DNA of 8,428 bases from an archaeon CG07_land_8_20_14_0_80_38_8. GTDB taxonomy: Archaea > Nanobdellota > Nanobdellia > Tiddalikarchaeales > Tiddalikarchaeaceae. This document shows, in pieces, positions 1-6,159 of the stretch (its first letter is position 1; each line of letters opens with the position of its first letter). Position numbers and translations under genes: made by a program. Under the pieces are notes generated by a model. It did no database searches, was not told the origin of the DNA, and saw only the letters and a program-made list of their open reading frames with translations. Where the stretch lies: NCBI GenBank assembly GCA_002779595.1, contig PEWF01000101.1:1-8428 (forward strand), in the 5' to 3' direction.

Positions 1-154
1 ACTTTTTGTCTGGTTTTCTAACCCTATTTGATGGCAATTCTGTAGGCACATAAATCAAACAACATCTTATAATATTTTCATTATTGTTATTTCCCCTAGC
101 TGTAAAAATTAAACCATCTTTATCTTCTATTGCTGAAAAATCTCTAATAAACAT
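1..154 (-). CDS. N-terminal part of an archaeal conserved protein (possible COG1665-type predicted nucleotidyltransferase), cut by window edge
   Basis: An open frame runs from ATG at 154-152 to the left edge, giving 51 residues. It starts MFIRDFSAIEDKDGLIF and later has LIYVPTELPSNRVRKPDKK. The pattern RDF..., DGLIF, then a -YVP- segment followed by basic residues resembles from memory the N-terminus of an archaeal predicted nucleotidyltransferase family (COG1665). That assignment is tentative because the rest is missing. The start is well supported. A strong Shine-Dalgarno match, GAGGTG, lies on the minus strand at 163-168, 8 nt upstream. The ATG overlaps the TAA of the upstream dehydrogenase gene by one base (TAATG), so translation is probably coupled. 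Base composition is as AT-rich as its upstream neighbour. A substrate or reaction cannot be stated from this fragment. Confidence 0.7.
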   Translation of the reverse strand, partial: MFIRDFSAIEDKDGLIFTARGNNNNENIIRCCLIYVPTELPSNRVRKPDKK

Positions 155-1182
155 TAGATTAGCACCTCATATTTTTGTCTATTCTGTTCTGATAATTTTA
201 AGTACATGCTTAGTTTATCTTCTGCTTGATTAATATTTACAATCATAAGTTCTGCTTCACTTAATAAATATTTACATATTGGCATAGGAATTTTAGAAAC
301 ATTAATTATTGACCTATCTATTTGGTCAATTTCAGTCTTTAATTGACAATTTTTTGTTCTTAATTTATATGTATCTTGTAATATTGAAGGAATATGGGTT
401 CTAAATTTTCCATTACATAAGGTTAAACATTTATTATACAATTCTTTTGCATCTAATTTAATATTATAATTACTGAAAAACGTAACCATCTCTCCAATTC
501 TTTCTTTAAACAAATTAGTAACTACATTATTTTGTGCCATTTCACCAAGATTCATATTAAAAAGAAAACATAAAAGATTGGTTGAATTAAATATTAATTT
601 TGTTGCCCTTTCTTTTTGATATTCATAAGATGAAGAAGAATAATGAATGCAGGGTAAGCTAATCTCTTCTGATATGTCCAAAACATTGTTTTTATATAAA
701 GAATTATCTGTACTTCCTATTACAATTTTACTTAATTTTGATTCTAAAATTCCATATTCATCAAGATTAGCAGTTCCAAACACAACTCCTCCATAACATT
801 TTCCATTATACTCTAATCTATTTTCCTTTAAATATTGAAAAAAAACAGACTCAGGGGATAACCCATTTTGTATAAATATTATCCTTCTTGATTTTAAAAT
901 ATCAGAATATTCAGATAAGCATTTTTTAGTGTCATAAATTTTAGTACTAACTAATACAATAGAGTCTGATTTAACATTAGGACAAGATTCATATTTTAAA
1001 TTATCTCTTAATCCAACATTAATTAATTTAGAATCTTTTTTAATAGTTAATTTACCTGATTTAATGATATTTTCAATAGGTTCCCTACCAGTTAAAATTA
1101 CATCGTGACCTTTTTGACTTAATAAAAATCCTAACGAGAATCCTATGTTTCCTGCTCCAATAATATGTATAGCTCTTGTCAT
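154..1182 (-). CDS. Ketopantoate reductase-like (ApbA/PanE family) NAD(P)-dependent dehydrogenase
   Basis: A 342-residue protein with the two-domain layout of ApbA/PanE ketopantoate reductases, which reduce 2-dehydropantoate to pantoate with NADPH on the way to coenzyme A. The N-terminal Rossmann domain has GAGNIG at residues 9-14 and the QNG motif at 105-107. The C-terminal helical domain keeps Lys195 and Asn199 in KLIFN, the family's catalytic Lys-x3-Asn spacing. It then has PSILQD (Ser266, Asp270) and TEID (Glu284). In the E. coli enzyme the equivalent Asp-to-Glu gap is 8 residues; here it is 14, so about six residues are inserted near the active site. The protein is also longer than the usual ~300 residues. 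It is cytosolic. The family also includes dehydrogenases with other or unknown substrates, so the pantoate role is not proven. The ATG start lies 33 nt from a TATA-like box. The gene is strikingly AT-rich and overlaps the next gene by one base. Confidence 0.8.
   Translation of the reverse strand: MTRAIHIIGAGNIGFSLGFLLSQKGHDVILTGREPIENIIKSGKLTIKKDSKLINVGLRDNLKYESCPNVKSDSIVLVSTKIYDTKKCLSEYSDILKSRRIIFIQNGLSPESVFFQYLKENRLEYNGKCYGGVVFGTANLDEYGILESKLSKIVIGSTDNSLYKNNVLDISEEISLPCIHYSSSSYEYQKERATKLIFNSTNLLCFLFNMNLGEMAQNNVVTNLFKERIGEMVTFFSNYNIKLDAKELYNKCLTLCNGKFRTHIPSILQDTYKLRTKNCQLKTEIDQIDRSIINVSKIPMPICKYLLSEAELMIVNINQAEDKLSMYLKLSEQNRQKYEVLI
163..168 (-). promoter_or_regulatory. Shine-Dalgarno site GAGGTG for the cut-off gene at the left edge
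   Basis: On the minus strand GAGGTG sits 8 nt upstream of the ATG at 154 and lies inside the last codons of the preceding dehydrogenase gene. It is complementary to the CACCUCC-type 3' end of archaeal 16S rRNA. It fixes the start codon and supports translational coupling of the two genes. Confidence 0.75.
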
Positions 1183-1424
1183 TTTTTTTAACTAAAAATT
1201 AGAAACTTCTTTTTAAAAGTTTTTCTAATATATCGGCAGTGTAGAAATCTTCTTAGAATTTTGACTTAAAACATGCTCATTTTAAAATAATTTGTAAATT
1301 TCTTTTCAAACAAATATATGAACCTTATTCCTTTGTTTCAGAAGAAGAAAATAAGAAAAATAATAAATTAAGTTTCAAAGTTACATTTATTGATAACATT
1401 GGAGAATCTGAACATGATGTAAAA
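1183..1424. other. AT-rich spacer between tRNA-Leu and the dehydrogenase gene
   Basis: These 242 bases hold the dehydrogenase promoter at the left and no convincing complete gene. Hand counts give 11 G+C in 1261-1320 and 13 in 1321-1380. On the plus strand one frame is open from 1257 to the TAA at 1458-1460 but contains no ATG, GTG or TTG. Its last 12 codons are the antisense of the tRNA. It could be a gene remnant or chance. No RNA structure, repeat array or second copy of the tRNA 3' end was recognised. Confidence 0.6.
1210..1219 (-). promoter_or_regulatory. Putative TATA box for the ketopantoate reductase-like gene
   Basis: The minus strand reads CTTTTAAAAA, centred about 33 nt upstream of the ATG at 1182. 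An archaeal TATA box is about 26 nt from the transcription start, so the leader would be only about 7 nt. No Shine-Dalgarno site precedes the ATG, which fits a nearly leaderless mRNA. The whole area is AT-rich, so chance matches are common. Confidence 0.4.
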
Positions 1425-1510
1425 TGCGGGGGAAGGGATTCGAACCCTCGCAGGGACTAACCCACAGGATCTTAAGTCCTGCGCATTTGACCAGGCTCTG
1501 CCACCCCCGC
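1425..1510 (-). tRNA. tRNA-Leu (anticodon UAA)
   Basis: A complete 86-nt type II tRNA. The acceptor stem is a perfect 7-bp pairing of GCGGGGG with CCCCCGC, with discriminator A at 1425. The anticodon stem CAGGA/TCCTG encloses loop CTTAAGA, giving anticodon TAA, which reads UUA (and UUG by wobble). The D-loop has the invariant GG. The 15-nt variable region has a GGG/CCC stem, and the T arm has loop TTCGAAT. There is no intron and no encoded CCA. It lies 43 bp downstream of rpoD in the same direction. In haloarchaea a tRNA-Leu starts the neighbouring L18e-L13-S9 operon, so this placement looks ancestral; here those ribosomal genes do not follow. Confidence 0.97.
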
Positions 1511-1541
1511 ATTCAAATAAAAGTAATATAACAAGAATTGG

Positions 1542-1550
1542 TTTAAAAAT
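1542..1550 (-). promoter_or_regulatory. Putative TATA box for tRNA-Leu
   Basis: The minus strand reads ATTTTTAAA, centred about 36 nt upstream of the mature tRNA 5' end at 1510. That would place the transcription start near 1520 with a short 5' leader for RNase P to remove. The box lies immediately after the rpoD stop codon at 1554-1556. The T-run could equally help terminate the rpoD transcript. Confidence 0.5.
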
Positions 1551-1553
1551 GTT

Positions 1554-2315
1554 TTATTTTAACAATTTCTTGAACTCATCCAAGTCGCTTATCAAATTAG
1601 TAATTGCAGTGTTGTAAATAGTTTTAGGCGCTAACTGCCCCCATGATTCAATAGTTAATAAGATGTTGTTCTCCTCAGGCTCAACAGTCACGGAGTCCGG
1701 GAAAGCGTCAGTGCACGCATTGCACAAATTGCAGTTCAGCAAATTATCCTTGTCAACTGCGCCGTTCTTGAAAACTTTCCTCGGGCAGATATCATCCAGT
1801 GCTTTCTTGGATTTTAGCACTTTAATGTTAGGGTAAAACTGGTAATACGCGTTGCACGGCGAATGCTTAGTATGGTAAGTGCCATTATTTAAGCACGCTT
1901 TTGCAGTTAATCTTACCTCCTGATTCTCAAATAATTTAACAACAGGCATTTCATCAAAAACAGGCTTAATGCTCGGGTCAGTAGGCACCAGGTCCTTGCT
2001 GTAAACAGTAGCAGGCCCTTTGGCTTCAAGGACGAATTCAGCAGTGCATCTTGCGCAGCCAGCACTCTTACACTTGCAGTCCTCTAATTTATTATAAGTT
2101 TTCAAGTCAGTAGTTAAAGGAATCATGCCAAGGCGGTGCGCGAGAATCTCATCATATAATGCGCTGTTATTTGCAAGAATGTGGACATCCTCAATTGCCA
2201 TGGTGGGCACATTATTTATGCAGCTCCTCCTGATACTGTTTGCTGTTTCAAAATTAGTATTTGTTAAATTAATAACAATTTTTTCATTATTTTCTTTCAA
2301 AATTTTTGTATTCAT
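1554..2315 (-). CDS. rpoD: DNA-directed RNA polymerase subunit D (Rpb3/alpha-like)
   Basis: A 253-residue archaeal RNA polymerase subunit D, counterpart of eukaryotic Rpb3 and bacterial alpha, which pairs with subunit L and nucleates polymerase assembly. NSIRRSCINNVPTMAIEDV (residues 26-44) and HRLGMIPL (60-67) are the conserved dimerisation region. Two cysteine sites are visible. C80-x-C82-x4-C87-x2-C90 resembles the zinc loop of Rpb3. C177 (in CPRK) with C195-x2-C198-x2-C201 matches the four ligands described for the [4Fe-4S] cluster of Sulfolobus subunit D. The further Cys of the ferredoxin-like CxxCxxCxxxCP pattern is Phe205. I chose ATG 2315, not the in-frame ATG at 2354. The 13 extra residues would read through the basic tail of rps11 and are not family-like, and GGAG sits 3 nt before ATG 2315. 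The start overlaps the rps11 stop in an ATGA junction, so translation is likely coupled. It is the last protein gene of the rps13 operon. Confidence 0.96.
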   Translation of the reverse strand: MNTKILKENNEKIVINLTNTNFETANSIRRSCINNVPTMAIEDVHILANNSALYDEILAHRLGMIPLTTDLKTYNKLEDCKCKSAGCARCTAEFVLEAKGPATVYSKDLVPTDPSIKPVFDEMPVVKLFENQEVRLTAKACLNNGTYHTKHSPCNAYYQFYPNIKVLKSKKALDDICPRKVFKNGAVDKDNLLNCNLCNACTDAFPDSVTVEPEENNILLTIESWGQLAPKTIYNTAITNLISDLDEFKKLLK

Positions 2316-2713
2316 AATCTCCTGCCCTTCTTCCCTCCTCCTTTCTTCCTGCACCCGTCATGAGGCTTGGGAGTGACTTCTTCAATGTTTCCAATCCTCA
2401 TGCCAGCGCGCGATAACGCCCTTAATGCTGCCTGCGCGCCCTTGCCAGGATTCATAGGCCCGTTATGCCCCCCGGGCGCCCTGATTCTAATATGAAGATT
2501 AGTGATTCCCTTATTTTTTAACTCTTCCGCGACTTCTTTCGCAAGCATCATGGCAGCATTAGTGCTTCCTTCCTGCCTTCCCTGCCTTACCACTCTTCCG
2601 CCGCTCCTGAAACTCAAGGTTTCAGCGCCGGTAATGTCAGTAACGTGGATGAGAGTATTATTATAACTTGAATAAATATGAGCCACTCCCCATCTTGCTT
2701 TAATTTTTGGCAT
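2312..2713 (-). CDS. rps11: 30S ribosomal protein uS11 (archaeal S11)
   Basis: A 133-residue uS11 that binds 16S rRNA on the platform of the small subunit, near the mRNA exit. Family landmarks are WGVAHIYSSYNNT (8-20), the HVTDITGAET stretch, the conserved IRAPGGHNGP segment near residue 77, and a strongly basic C-terminus ending GGGKKGRRL after the TPKPHDG motif. The length is normal for the archaeal protein. The start codon overlaps the end of rps4 by 14 nt and has GGTG 7 nt upstream (minus strand, 2721-2724), which supports it. The TGA stop overlaps the rpoD start. In most family members the PHDG motif is followed by Thr-Arg; here it is Cys-Arg, a minor difference. Confidence 0.97.
   Translation of the reverse strand: MPKIKARWGVAHIYSSYNNTLIHVTDITGAETLSFRSGGRVVRQGRQEGSTNAAMMLAKEVAEELKNKGITNLHIRIRAPGGHNGPMNPGKGAQAALRALSRAGMRIGNIEEVTPKPHDGCRKKGGGKKGRRL
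2319..2322 (-). promoter_or_regulatory. Shine-Dalgarno site that decides the rpoD start
   Basis: GGAG on the minus strand lies 3 nt before ATG 2315, inside the last codons of rps11. It favours this start over the in-frame ATG 39 nt upstream. Confidence 0.6.
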
Positions 2714-3263
2714 CTTCCTTCACCTTTTCAACTTCTTTCCCTGACTTTTTTAACTGCTCAATTAAAGGATGATTTTTGTCATTAAAAGGGCTGTTCATTG
2801 CATAAACAATGCTGTTCTCCTCATCCCTTAACACAACATAATTAGGGCTTGAAACTTTCTTTCCCCCTACGAATACGTGCTTGTGAGTGATGAACTGCCT
2901 TGCCTGCTTGGGACTCCTTGCCAAACCCTTGCTGACAACCATGCTTGCCAATCTTCTCTTGCTGATATCATCAATTGATAATTCCAAAACATCATCAAAA
3001 CTGCTGTCATTTTCCAACAATCCCATATTAATTAATTTTTTGAACAATGCTTCACCCTCTTTTTTTGCCTGCTTAGTATCCAATGCCACAATTTTACGCG
3101 CCTGCTCCCTGAAACCCCTTAATAAAGCATTAAACCTCCACACTTCCTTCTTATTTTTATACCCGTACTTGTTGATTAATTCCCTTTCATAAATAATCCT
3201 GTTCTTCTCCCAAGGCTTCCTAGGCCTTTCGAATTTCTTCTTTAACTTCTTAGTGTCACCCAT
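2700..3263 (-). CDS. rps4: 30S ribosomal protein uS4 (archaeal S4)
   Basis: A 187-residue uS4, a primary 16S rRNA-binding and assembly-initiating protein. The N-terminus MGDTKKLKKKFERPRKPWEK is the archaeal signature. A helical region with YGYKNKKEVWRFNALLRGFR follows. The S4 RNA-binding domain starts around residue 103 with KRRLASMVVSKGLARSPKQARQ and continues through ITHKHVFVGGKKVSSPNYVV. The C-terminal tail is lysine- and glutamate-rich. The gene starts one base after the rps13 stop (TAA-A-ATG) with only a weak upstream AAGG, so translation is probably coupled to rps13. Its end overlaps the rps11 start. No unusual residues are seen in the core domain. Confidence 0.97.
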   Translation of the reverse strand: MGDTKKLKKKFERPRKPWEKNRIIYERELINKYGYKNKKEVWRFNALLRGFREQARKIVALDTKQAKKEGEALFKKLINMGLLENDSSFDDVLELSIDDISKRRLASMVVSKGLARSPKQARQFITHKHVFVGGKKVSSPNYVVLRDEENSIVYAMNSPFNDKNHPLIEQLKKSGKEVEKVKEDAKN

Positions 3264-3264
3264 T

Positions 3265-3729
3265 TTACTTCAAAACCTTCTTCTTAATAGTAATGGCAGC
3301 GTTCCCTCTCCTGAAACTCTTCAATCTCTGGCCGCGCACTTTCAAACCCCACCCGTGCCTCAAGCCCTTAAAAGAACGTATCCTCTTTAATCTTCTTATG
3401 TCAAAATCTTTCTGCAATTTTAATTCAGCACCAACAGCGTGGGAATCATTATTAGTCTCAGGATCACTCCTCCTATTATACAAATATTCCGGAACATTAT
3501 GCTTTTCAGGACTCTTAATAACATCCTCAATTTTTTTAACCTCTTCACTGCTTAACCTGCCGATTAACTTGTCATCAGGCACTCCAGCAATTGAAAGAAC
3601 TGCATTGCCGAACATTTTGTCAACTCCCTTAATCTTGCATAATCCTATTATCGCCGTTTTTTTGCCGGGAATATCAGTGCTGAAAATACGCACTATAAGG
3701 TTTAAATCCTCTTTTTTGTCGCTGCTCAT
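3265..3729 (-). CDS. rps13: 30S ribosomal protein uS13 (archaeal S13)
   Basis: A 154-residue uS13, located in the head of the small subunit, where it contacts tRNA and the large subunit. LIVRIFSTDIPGKKTAIIGL, the GVDKMFGNA segment and the C-terminal RIRSFKGLRHGWGLKVRGQR motif are diagnostic of the archaeal/eukaryotic form. An in-frame ATG at 3750 would add seven residues (MYFILFN). I prefer ATG 3729, giving MSSDKKEDLN, because a TATA box at 3758-3766 predicts a transcript starting near 3735, downstream of the earlier ATG. It is first in the rps13-rps4-rps11-rpoD operon and lacks a Shine-Dalgarno site, as expected of an almost leaderless mRNA. Confidence 0.96.
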   Translation of the reverse strand: MSSDKKEDLNLIVRIFSTDIPGKKTAIIGLCKIKGVDKMFGNAVLSIAGVPDDKLIGRLSSEEVKKIEDVIKSPEKHNVPEYLYNRRSDPETNNDSHAVGAELKLQKDFDIRRLKRIRSFKGLRHGWGLKVRGQRLKSFRRGNAAITIKKKVLK

Positions 3730-3757
3730 GTTAAATAAGATAAAATACAACGATTGA

Positions 3758-3766
3758 TTTAAAAAC
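3758..3766 (-). promoter_or_regulatory. Putative TATA box of the rps13-rps4-rps11-rpoD operon
   Basis: The minus strand reads GTTTTTAAA, centred about 33 nt upstream of the rps13 ATG at 3729, in the 51-bp gap after the VIT-like gene. It predicts a leader of about six nucleotides. Read-through from the upstream isomerase unit remains possible because the genes face the same way. Confidence 0.6.
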
Positions 3767-3780
3767 GTTACGCTTAATTA

Positions 3781-4263
3781 TCAGGTTATATTCAAAAGTG
3801 CGAAATATTTCCCAACAAAATAAGTAATTATTACAACAATTACTGCAATGAACAAGTGTTCAATAATAACGTGATTACTATTCTCACCCTGCTTTTTCGC
3901 AATTAAATAGCTTACAACTCCTATTAGTGCAAAACCATAAGACACGCTTATAATAATTGCAATGTTAAGCTCAAAAAAGAATAAAGGCACTAAAAAACTT
4001 AATGCAAAAAAGAGTTTTGAAACAAAAGTGCTTAACGTGCTCTTCCAAATCTTGCTGTCATTCTTTTTCTCGCTCTCCTCGCTCACATGAACGCCCAAAG
4101 CATCGCTTAACGCGTCAGCAATTGAGATAGTCAGCACTCCGAGCATAACAGTCACTCTTGAATTAGTCCCAGCATCCAAACCAACCATCATCCCAAGAGT
4201 AGTGATAGCTCCTGACACTGCGCCAAAACTTAATCCCTTAAAGCTTGAAGTGTCAAATTTCAC
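3781..4263 (-). CDS. VIT1/CCC1-like integral membrane protein
   Basis: A 160-residue membrane protein of the archaeal VIT1/CCC1-related type (TIGR00267-like). Eukaryotic relatives move Fe2+ or Mn2+ across membranes. The N-terminal part has FGAVSGAITTLGMMVGL (13-29), then a helix holding ISIADALSDALGVHVSEESE (46-65), whose Asp/Glu residues are typical of the family's ion path. About five membrane segments are visible, near residues 10-29, 37-57, 80-98, 99-122 and 132-150. The cytosolic metal-binding insertion of plant VIT1 is absent; only a short charged loop (62-74) sits there. The start codon is GTG, overlapping the isomerase TGA by 4 nt (GTGA), with GAGG 8 nt upstream, so it is co-translated with the isomerase. 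Metal specificity cannot be read from sequence. Confidence 0.82.
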   Translation of the reverse strand: MKFDTSSFKGLSFGAVSGAITTLGMMVGLDAGTNSRVTVMLGVLTISIADALSDALGVHVSEESEKKNDSKIWKSTLSTFVSKLFFALSFLVPLFFFELNIAIIISVSYGFALIGVVSYLIAKKQGENSNHVIIEHLFIAVIVVIITYFVGKYFALLNIT

Positions 4264-5222
4264 TCTTCCAGCCTCTTCTTTAATTCCTCAACTACTGGAA
4301 CACTCTCAGCATCCTGCCTGTAAATAAGCGCTAATTCGTAACTAACCCAGTCACCCAGTGAAATCCCGAACAATAACCTTGACAATTTATTCCTGCCCTG
4401 CAAATCAATACTTAAAACTTCCAAGCCCCTATCTTTCAGCAAATCTTTCGTAATTATAAAACGCTTCTTCAAAATTTCATTATCATACTTGTCATTAATC
4501 ATGACAGCAGTGAATTTGCAGGGATTATTCTCAAAACTATTAATCTCATTATGATTCCATTCAGGGAACAAGTTATAAAAAGCAGGAATTTTAGTATTCT
4601 CATTAAAACTAATTTTCCACTTCAAGCCAATAATATTATCAGCGCCTGAAACGTAAATTAAAGGAACAGTATCCTTTAACATTCCTGCAATTTTCTTGCC
4701 CTGCTTTTCAAAATCATAATTCAGCACAAGATTCGCCTTATTAACTTCAGTGCTTAAATTATATTTGACAATGCCTGAATTAACCATTACATTAATTACC
4801 GGGAAAGTCAGGTAGCCGATTGCAATCCTCGGCTGCAAACCCGCAGGCACAAGAATTAATTCACTATTATACTTGCGCGCCAATTCCCCTATTTTCCCTC
4901 CGGAAGTTATAACCACAATTTTGTCAGTAATCTTAACCAAAGATTCATACATCCTGATTGTTTCCTTAGTATTGCCGGAGTAAGAAATGCAGAAAACAAT
5001 GTAATCCTCACCCACGAATCCGGGAATTTCATAATCCCTGCAAACACTGATTTCAAAATTAAGAGGATAAAACAATGACTTGACAAAATCGCCAGGCAAA
5101 GCGCTGCCACCCATGCCGCACACCAATACTTTGCTGACATTGCTGAATGAAACATTCCTCCCGAAATTAACAGCCTCATTTAACTGCTTCTTAAAATTCA
5201 GGAGTGATTTTTTAAACATCAT
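4260..5222 (-). CDS. Bifunctional phosphoglucose/phosphomannose isomerase
   Basis: A 320-residue SIS-fold protein of the archaeal bifunctional PGI/PMI family, which interconverts glucose-6-phosphate, fructose-6-phosphate and mannose-6-phosphate in the cytosol. It feeds glycolysis/gluconeogenesis and mannosyl sugar synthesis. The first SIS domain has GMGGSA (36-41) and the phosphate-binding SYSGNT (80-85). AGLQPR is at 127-132. The second domain has FNENTKIPAF (206-215), with the expected catalytic Glu208, and PEWNHNE (220-226), with His224. GDWVSYELALIY near 290-301 and a C-terminal EELKKRLEE helix complete the family pattern. Length is close to the usual 300-330. Two consecutive ATGs (5222, 5219) precede FKKSL; the first is annotated. 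It is transcribed divergently from the HD gene and leads a two-gene unit with the VIT-like gene. Confidence 0.92.
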   Translation of the reverse strand: MMFKKSLLNFKKQLNEAVNFGRNVSFSNVSKVLVCGMGGSALPGDFVKSLFYPLNFEISVCRDYEIPGFVGEDYIVFCISYSGNTKETIRMYESLVKITDKIVVITSGGKIGELARKYNSELILVPAGLQPRIAIGYLTFPVINVMVNSGIVKYNLSTEVNKANLVLNYDFEKQGKKIAGMLKDTVPLIYVSGADNIIGLKWKISFNENTKIPAFYNLFPEWNHNEINSFENNPCKFTAVMINDKYDNEILKKRFIITKDLLKDRGLEVLSIDLQGRNKLSRLLFGISLGDWVSYELALIYRQDAESVPVVEELKKRLEE

Positions 5223-5251
5223 TTTATTAAAATAATAATTAATTGGCTGGT

Positions 5252-5261
5252 TTTTATTAAA
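5252..5261 (-). promoter_or_regulatory. Putative TATA box of the isomerase unit
   Basis: The minus strand reads TTTAATAAAA, centred about 35 nt from ATG 5222, in the 90-bp divergent promoter region. It predicts a leader of about nine nucleotides; no Shine-Dalgarno site is present. Confidence 0.45.
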
Positions 5262-5274
5262 TCTTCTGTATGAC

Positions 5275-5286
5275 TAATTTTAAAAA
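5275..5286 (+). promoter_or_regulatory. Putative TATA box of the HD-domain/MarC unit
   Basis: The plus strand reads TAATTTTAAAAA, centred about 32 nt upstream of ATG 5313, predicting a leader of about six nucleotides. It lies about 24 bp from the opposing isomerase TATA box, so the two promoters are nearly back to back. Confidence 0.5.
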
Positions 5287-5312
5287 GCCAAAATTTTCCC
5301 TAATTACCCAGA

Positions 5313-6134
5313 ATGAAAGTGTCATTAGAGGAAATAAAAGAGTACGGCCTGGAGTCAATGACTCATCCAGGGCATCTCAAATCCCACATATTGCGCGTTG
5401 AAAAAACGGTCAGAAAATATTTCCTGCAGAAGGAAGGTGTGGACTCAACAGTGTTATTAACAGCTGTTTACCTGCATGATGTTGCCCGCGCGTTAGAAAA
5501 GAGAATGAGAAAAGAGGGCAAGTTTTGCTGCCATGCTGAAACCGGAGCAGAACTCGCAGATGAATACCTGCACTTTATTGATTTCCCGAAAGAGAAAATA
5601 CCATTAGTTGTTCACGCTATTGAAACTCACAGGTACAGCAAAGACAAGAAGCCGAACACTATGGAAGCAAAAATCCTGCACGAATGCGACAAATTAGACG
5701 CGATAGGAGCAATAGGCATAATAAGAACACTCATCAGTTACCCTGCAGGAGACAGCACTGCTTTTTACCACAAAACTGAACCAATTGCAAGAATCAGGAA
5801 ATTAGACGACAATAAGTACGGAATTGACCACTTCTTCATTAAATTATTTAAAGTGAAGGACAAAATCAGTTTCGAAGAATTAAAACCAGAAGCTGAAAAA
5901 AGGCACGCTTACATGGAAAAATTCGTTAACGAACTGGAAAAAGAAGCGCTCGCTGAAAATTATAACGGCCCAGTGCATAAAATATTTAAAATCCTGGAAG
6001 AAAGCGTTAACCTGCAGGATTATGAAGAAGATAATCCTTTAAAAGAAGGCAATACTCTTTTAGGCAGATTACTTAACGAAAATAACCCTTTCATCCACGA
6101 TTTTGTTGAGCAGTTGAAATCAGAAATTTTATAA
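5313..6134 (+). CDS. HD-domain phosphohydrolase (uncharacterised)
   Basis: A 273-residue soluble protein. Residues 15-130 form an HD domain. Metal-ligand candidates in order are His25 (SHILRV), His55-Asp56 (LHDVAR), His74 (HAETGAEL), His101 and His106 (HAIETHRYS), and Asp126 (CDKLDAIGAIG). This six-ligand pattern with an intact HD pair and distal Asp predicts a metal-dependent phosphohydrolase acting on nucleotides or nucleic acid. It resembles the YedJ-type uncharacterised HD proteins more than RelA/SpoT or dGTPases; the substrate is unknown. After the domain come a charged helical region with KPEAEKRHAYMEKF and a C-terminal extension (about 215-273) that I do not recognise. It starts the plus-strand unit and is followed 25 nt later by the MarC-like gene. 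Confidence 0.88.
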   Translation: MKVSLEEIKEYGLESMTHPGHLKSHILRVEKTVRKYFLQKEGVDSTVLLTAVYLHDVARALEKRMRKEGKFCCHAETGAELADEYLHFIDFPKEKIPLVVHAIETHRYSKDKKPNTMEAKILHECDKLDAIGAIGIIRTLISYPAGDSTAFYHKTEPIARIRKLDDNKYGIDHFFIKLFKVKDKISFEELKPEAEKRHAYMEKFVNELEKEALAENYNGPVHKIFKILEESVNLQDYEEDNPLKEGNTLLGRLLNENNPFIHDFVEQLKSEIL

Positions 6135-6159
6135 TAATCCAATCCTACTTCTTAACCTG

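Noticed and set aside
1318..1371. ATG-started frame on the plus strand in the spacer next to tRNA-Leu
   Set aside because: It closes after only 17 codons; no promoter spacing or similarity supports it. The longer open frame here is in another phase and lacks a start.
2316..2354. Earlier in-frame ATG for rpoD
   Set aside because: It would add residues read from the basic tail of rps11 in another phase (MQEERRREEGQEI), unlike subunit D N-termini. GGAG immediately precedes the later ATG at 2315.
3730..3750. Earlier in-frame ATG for rps13 (MYFILFN extension)
   Set aside because: It lies upstream of the transcription start predicted from the TATA box, and the hydrophobic extension is not seen in uS13 proteins.
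3293..3757. 154-codon plus-strand frame opposite rps13
   Set aside because: Its translation is the antisense of a well-recognised ribosomal protein and resembles no family; similar frames opposite rps4 (2887-3192) and rpoD (2125-2376) were dropped for the same reason.
4907..5179. 90-codon minus-strand frame inside the isomerase gene
   Set aside because: It overlaps the conserved SIS-domain coding region in another phase and has no family features.
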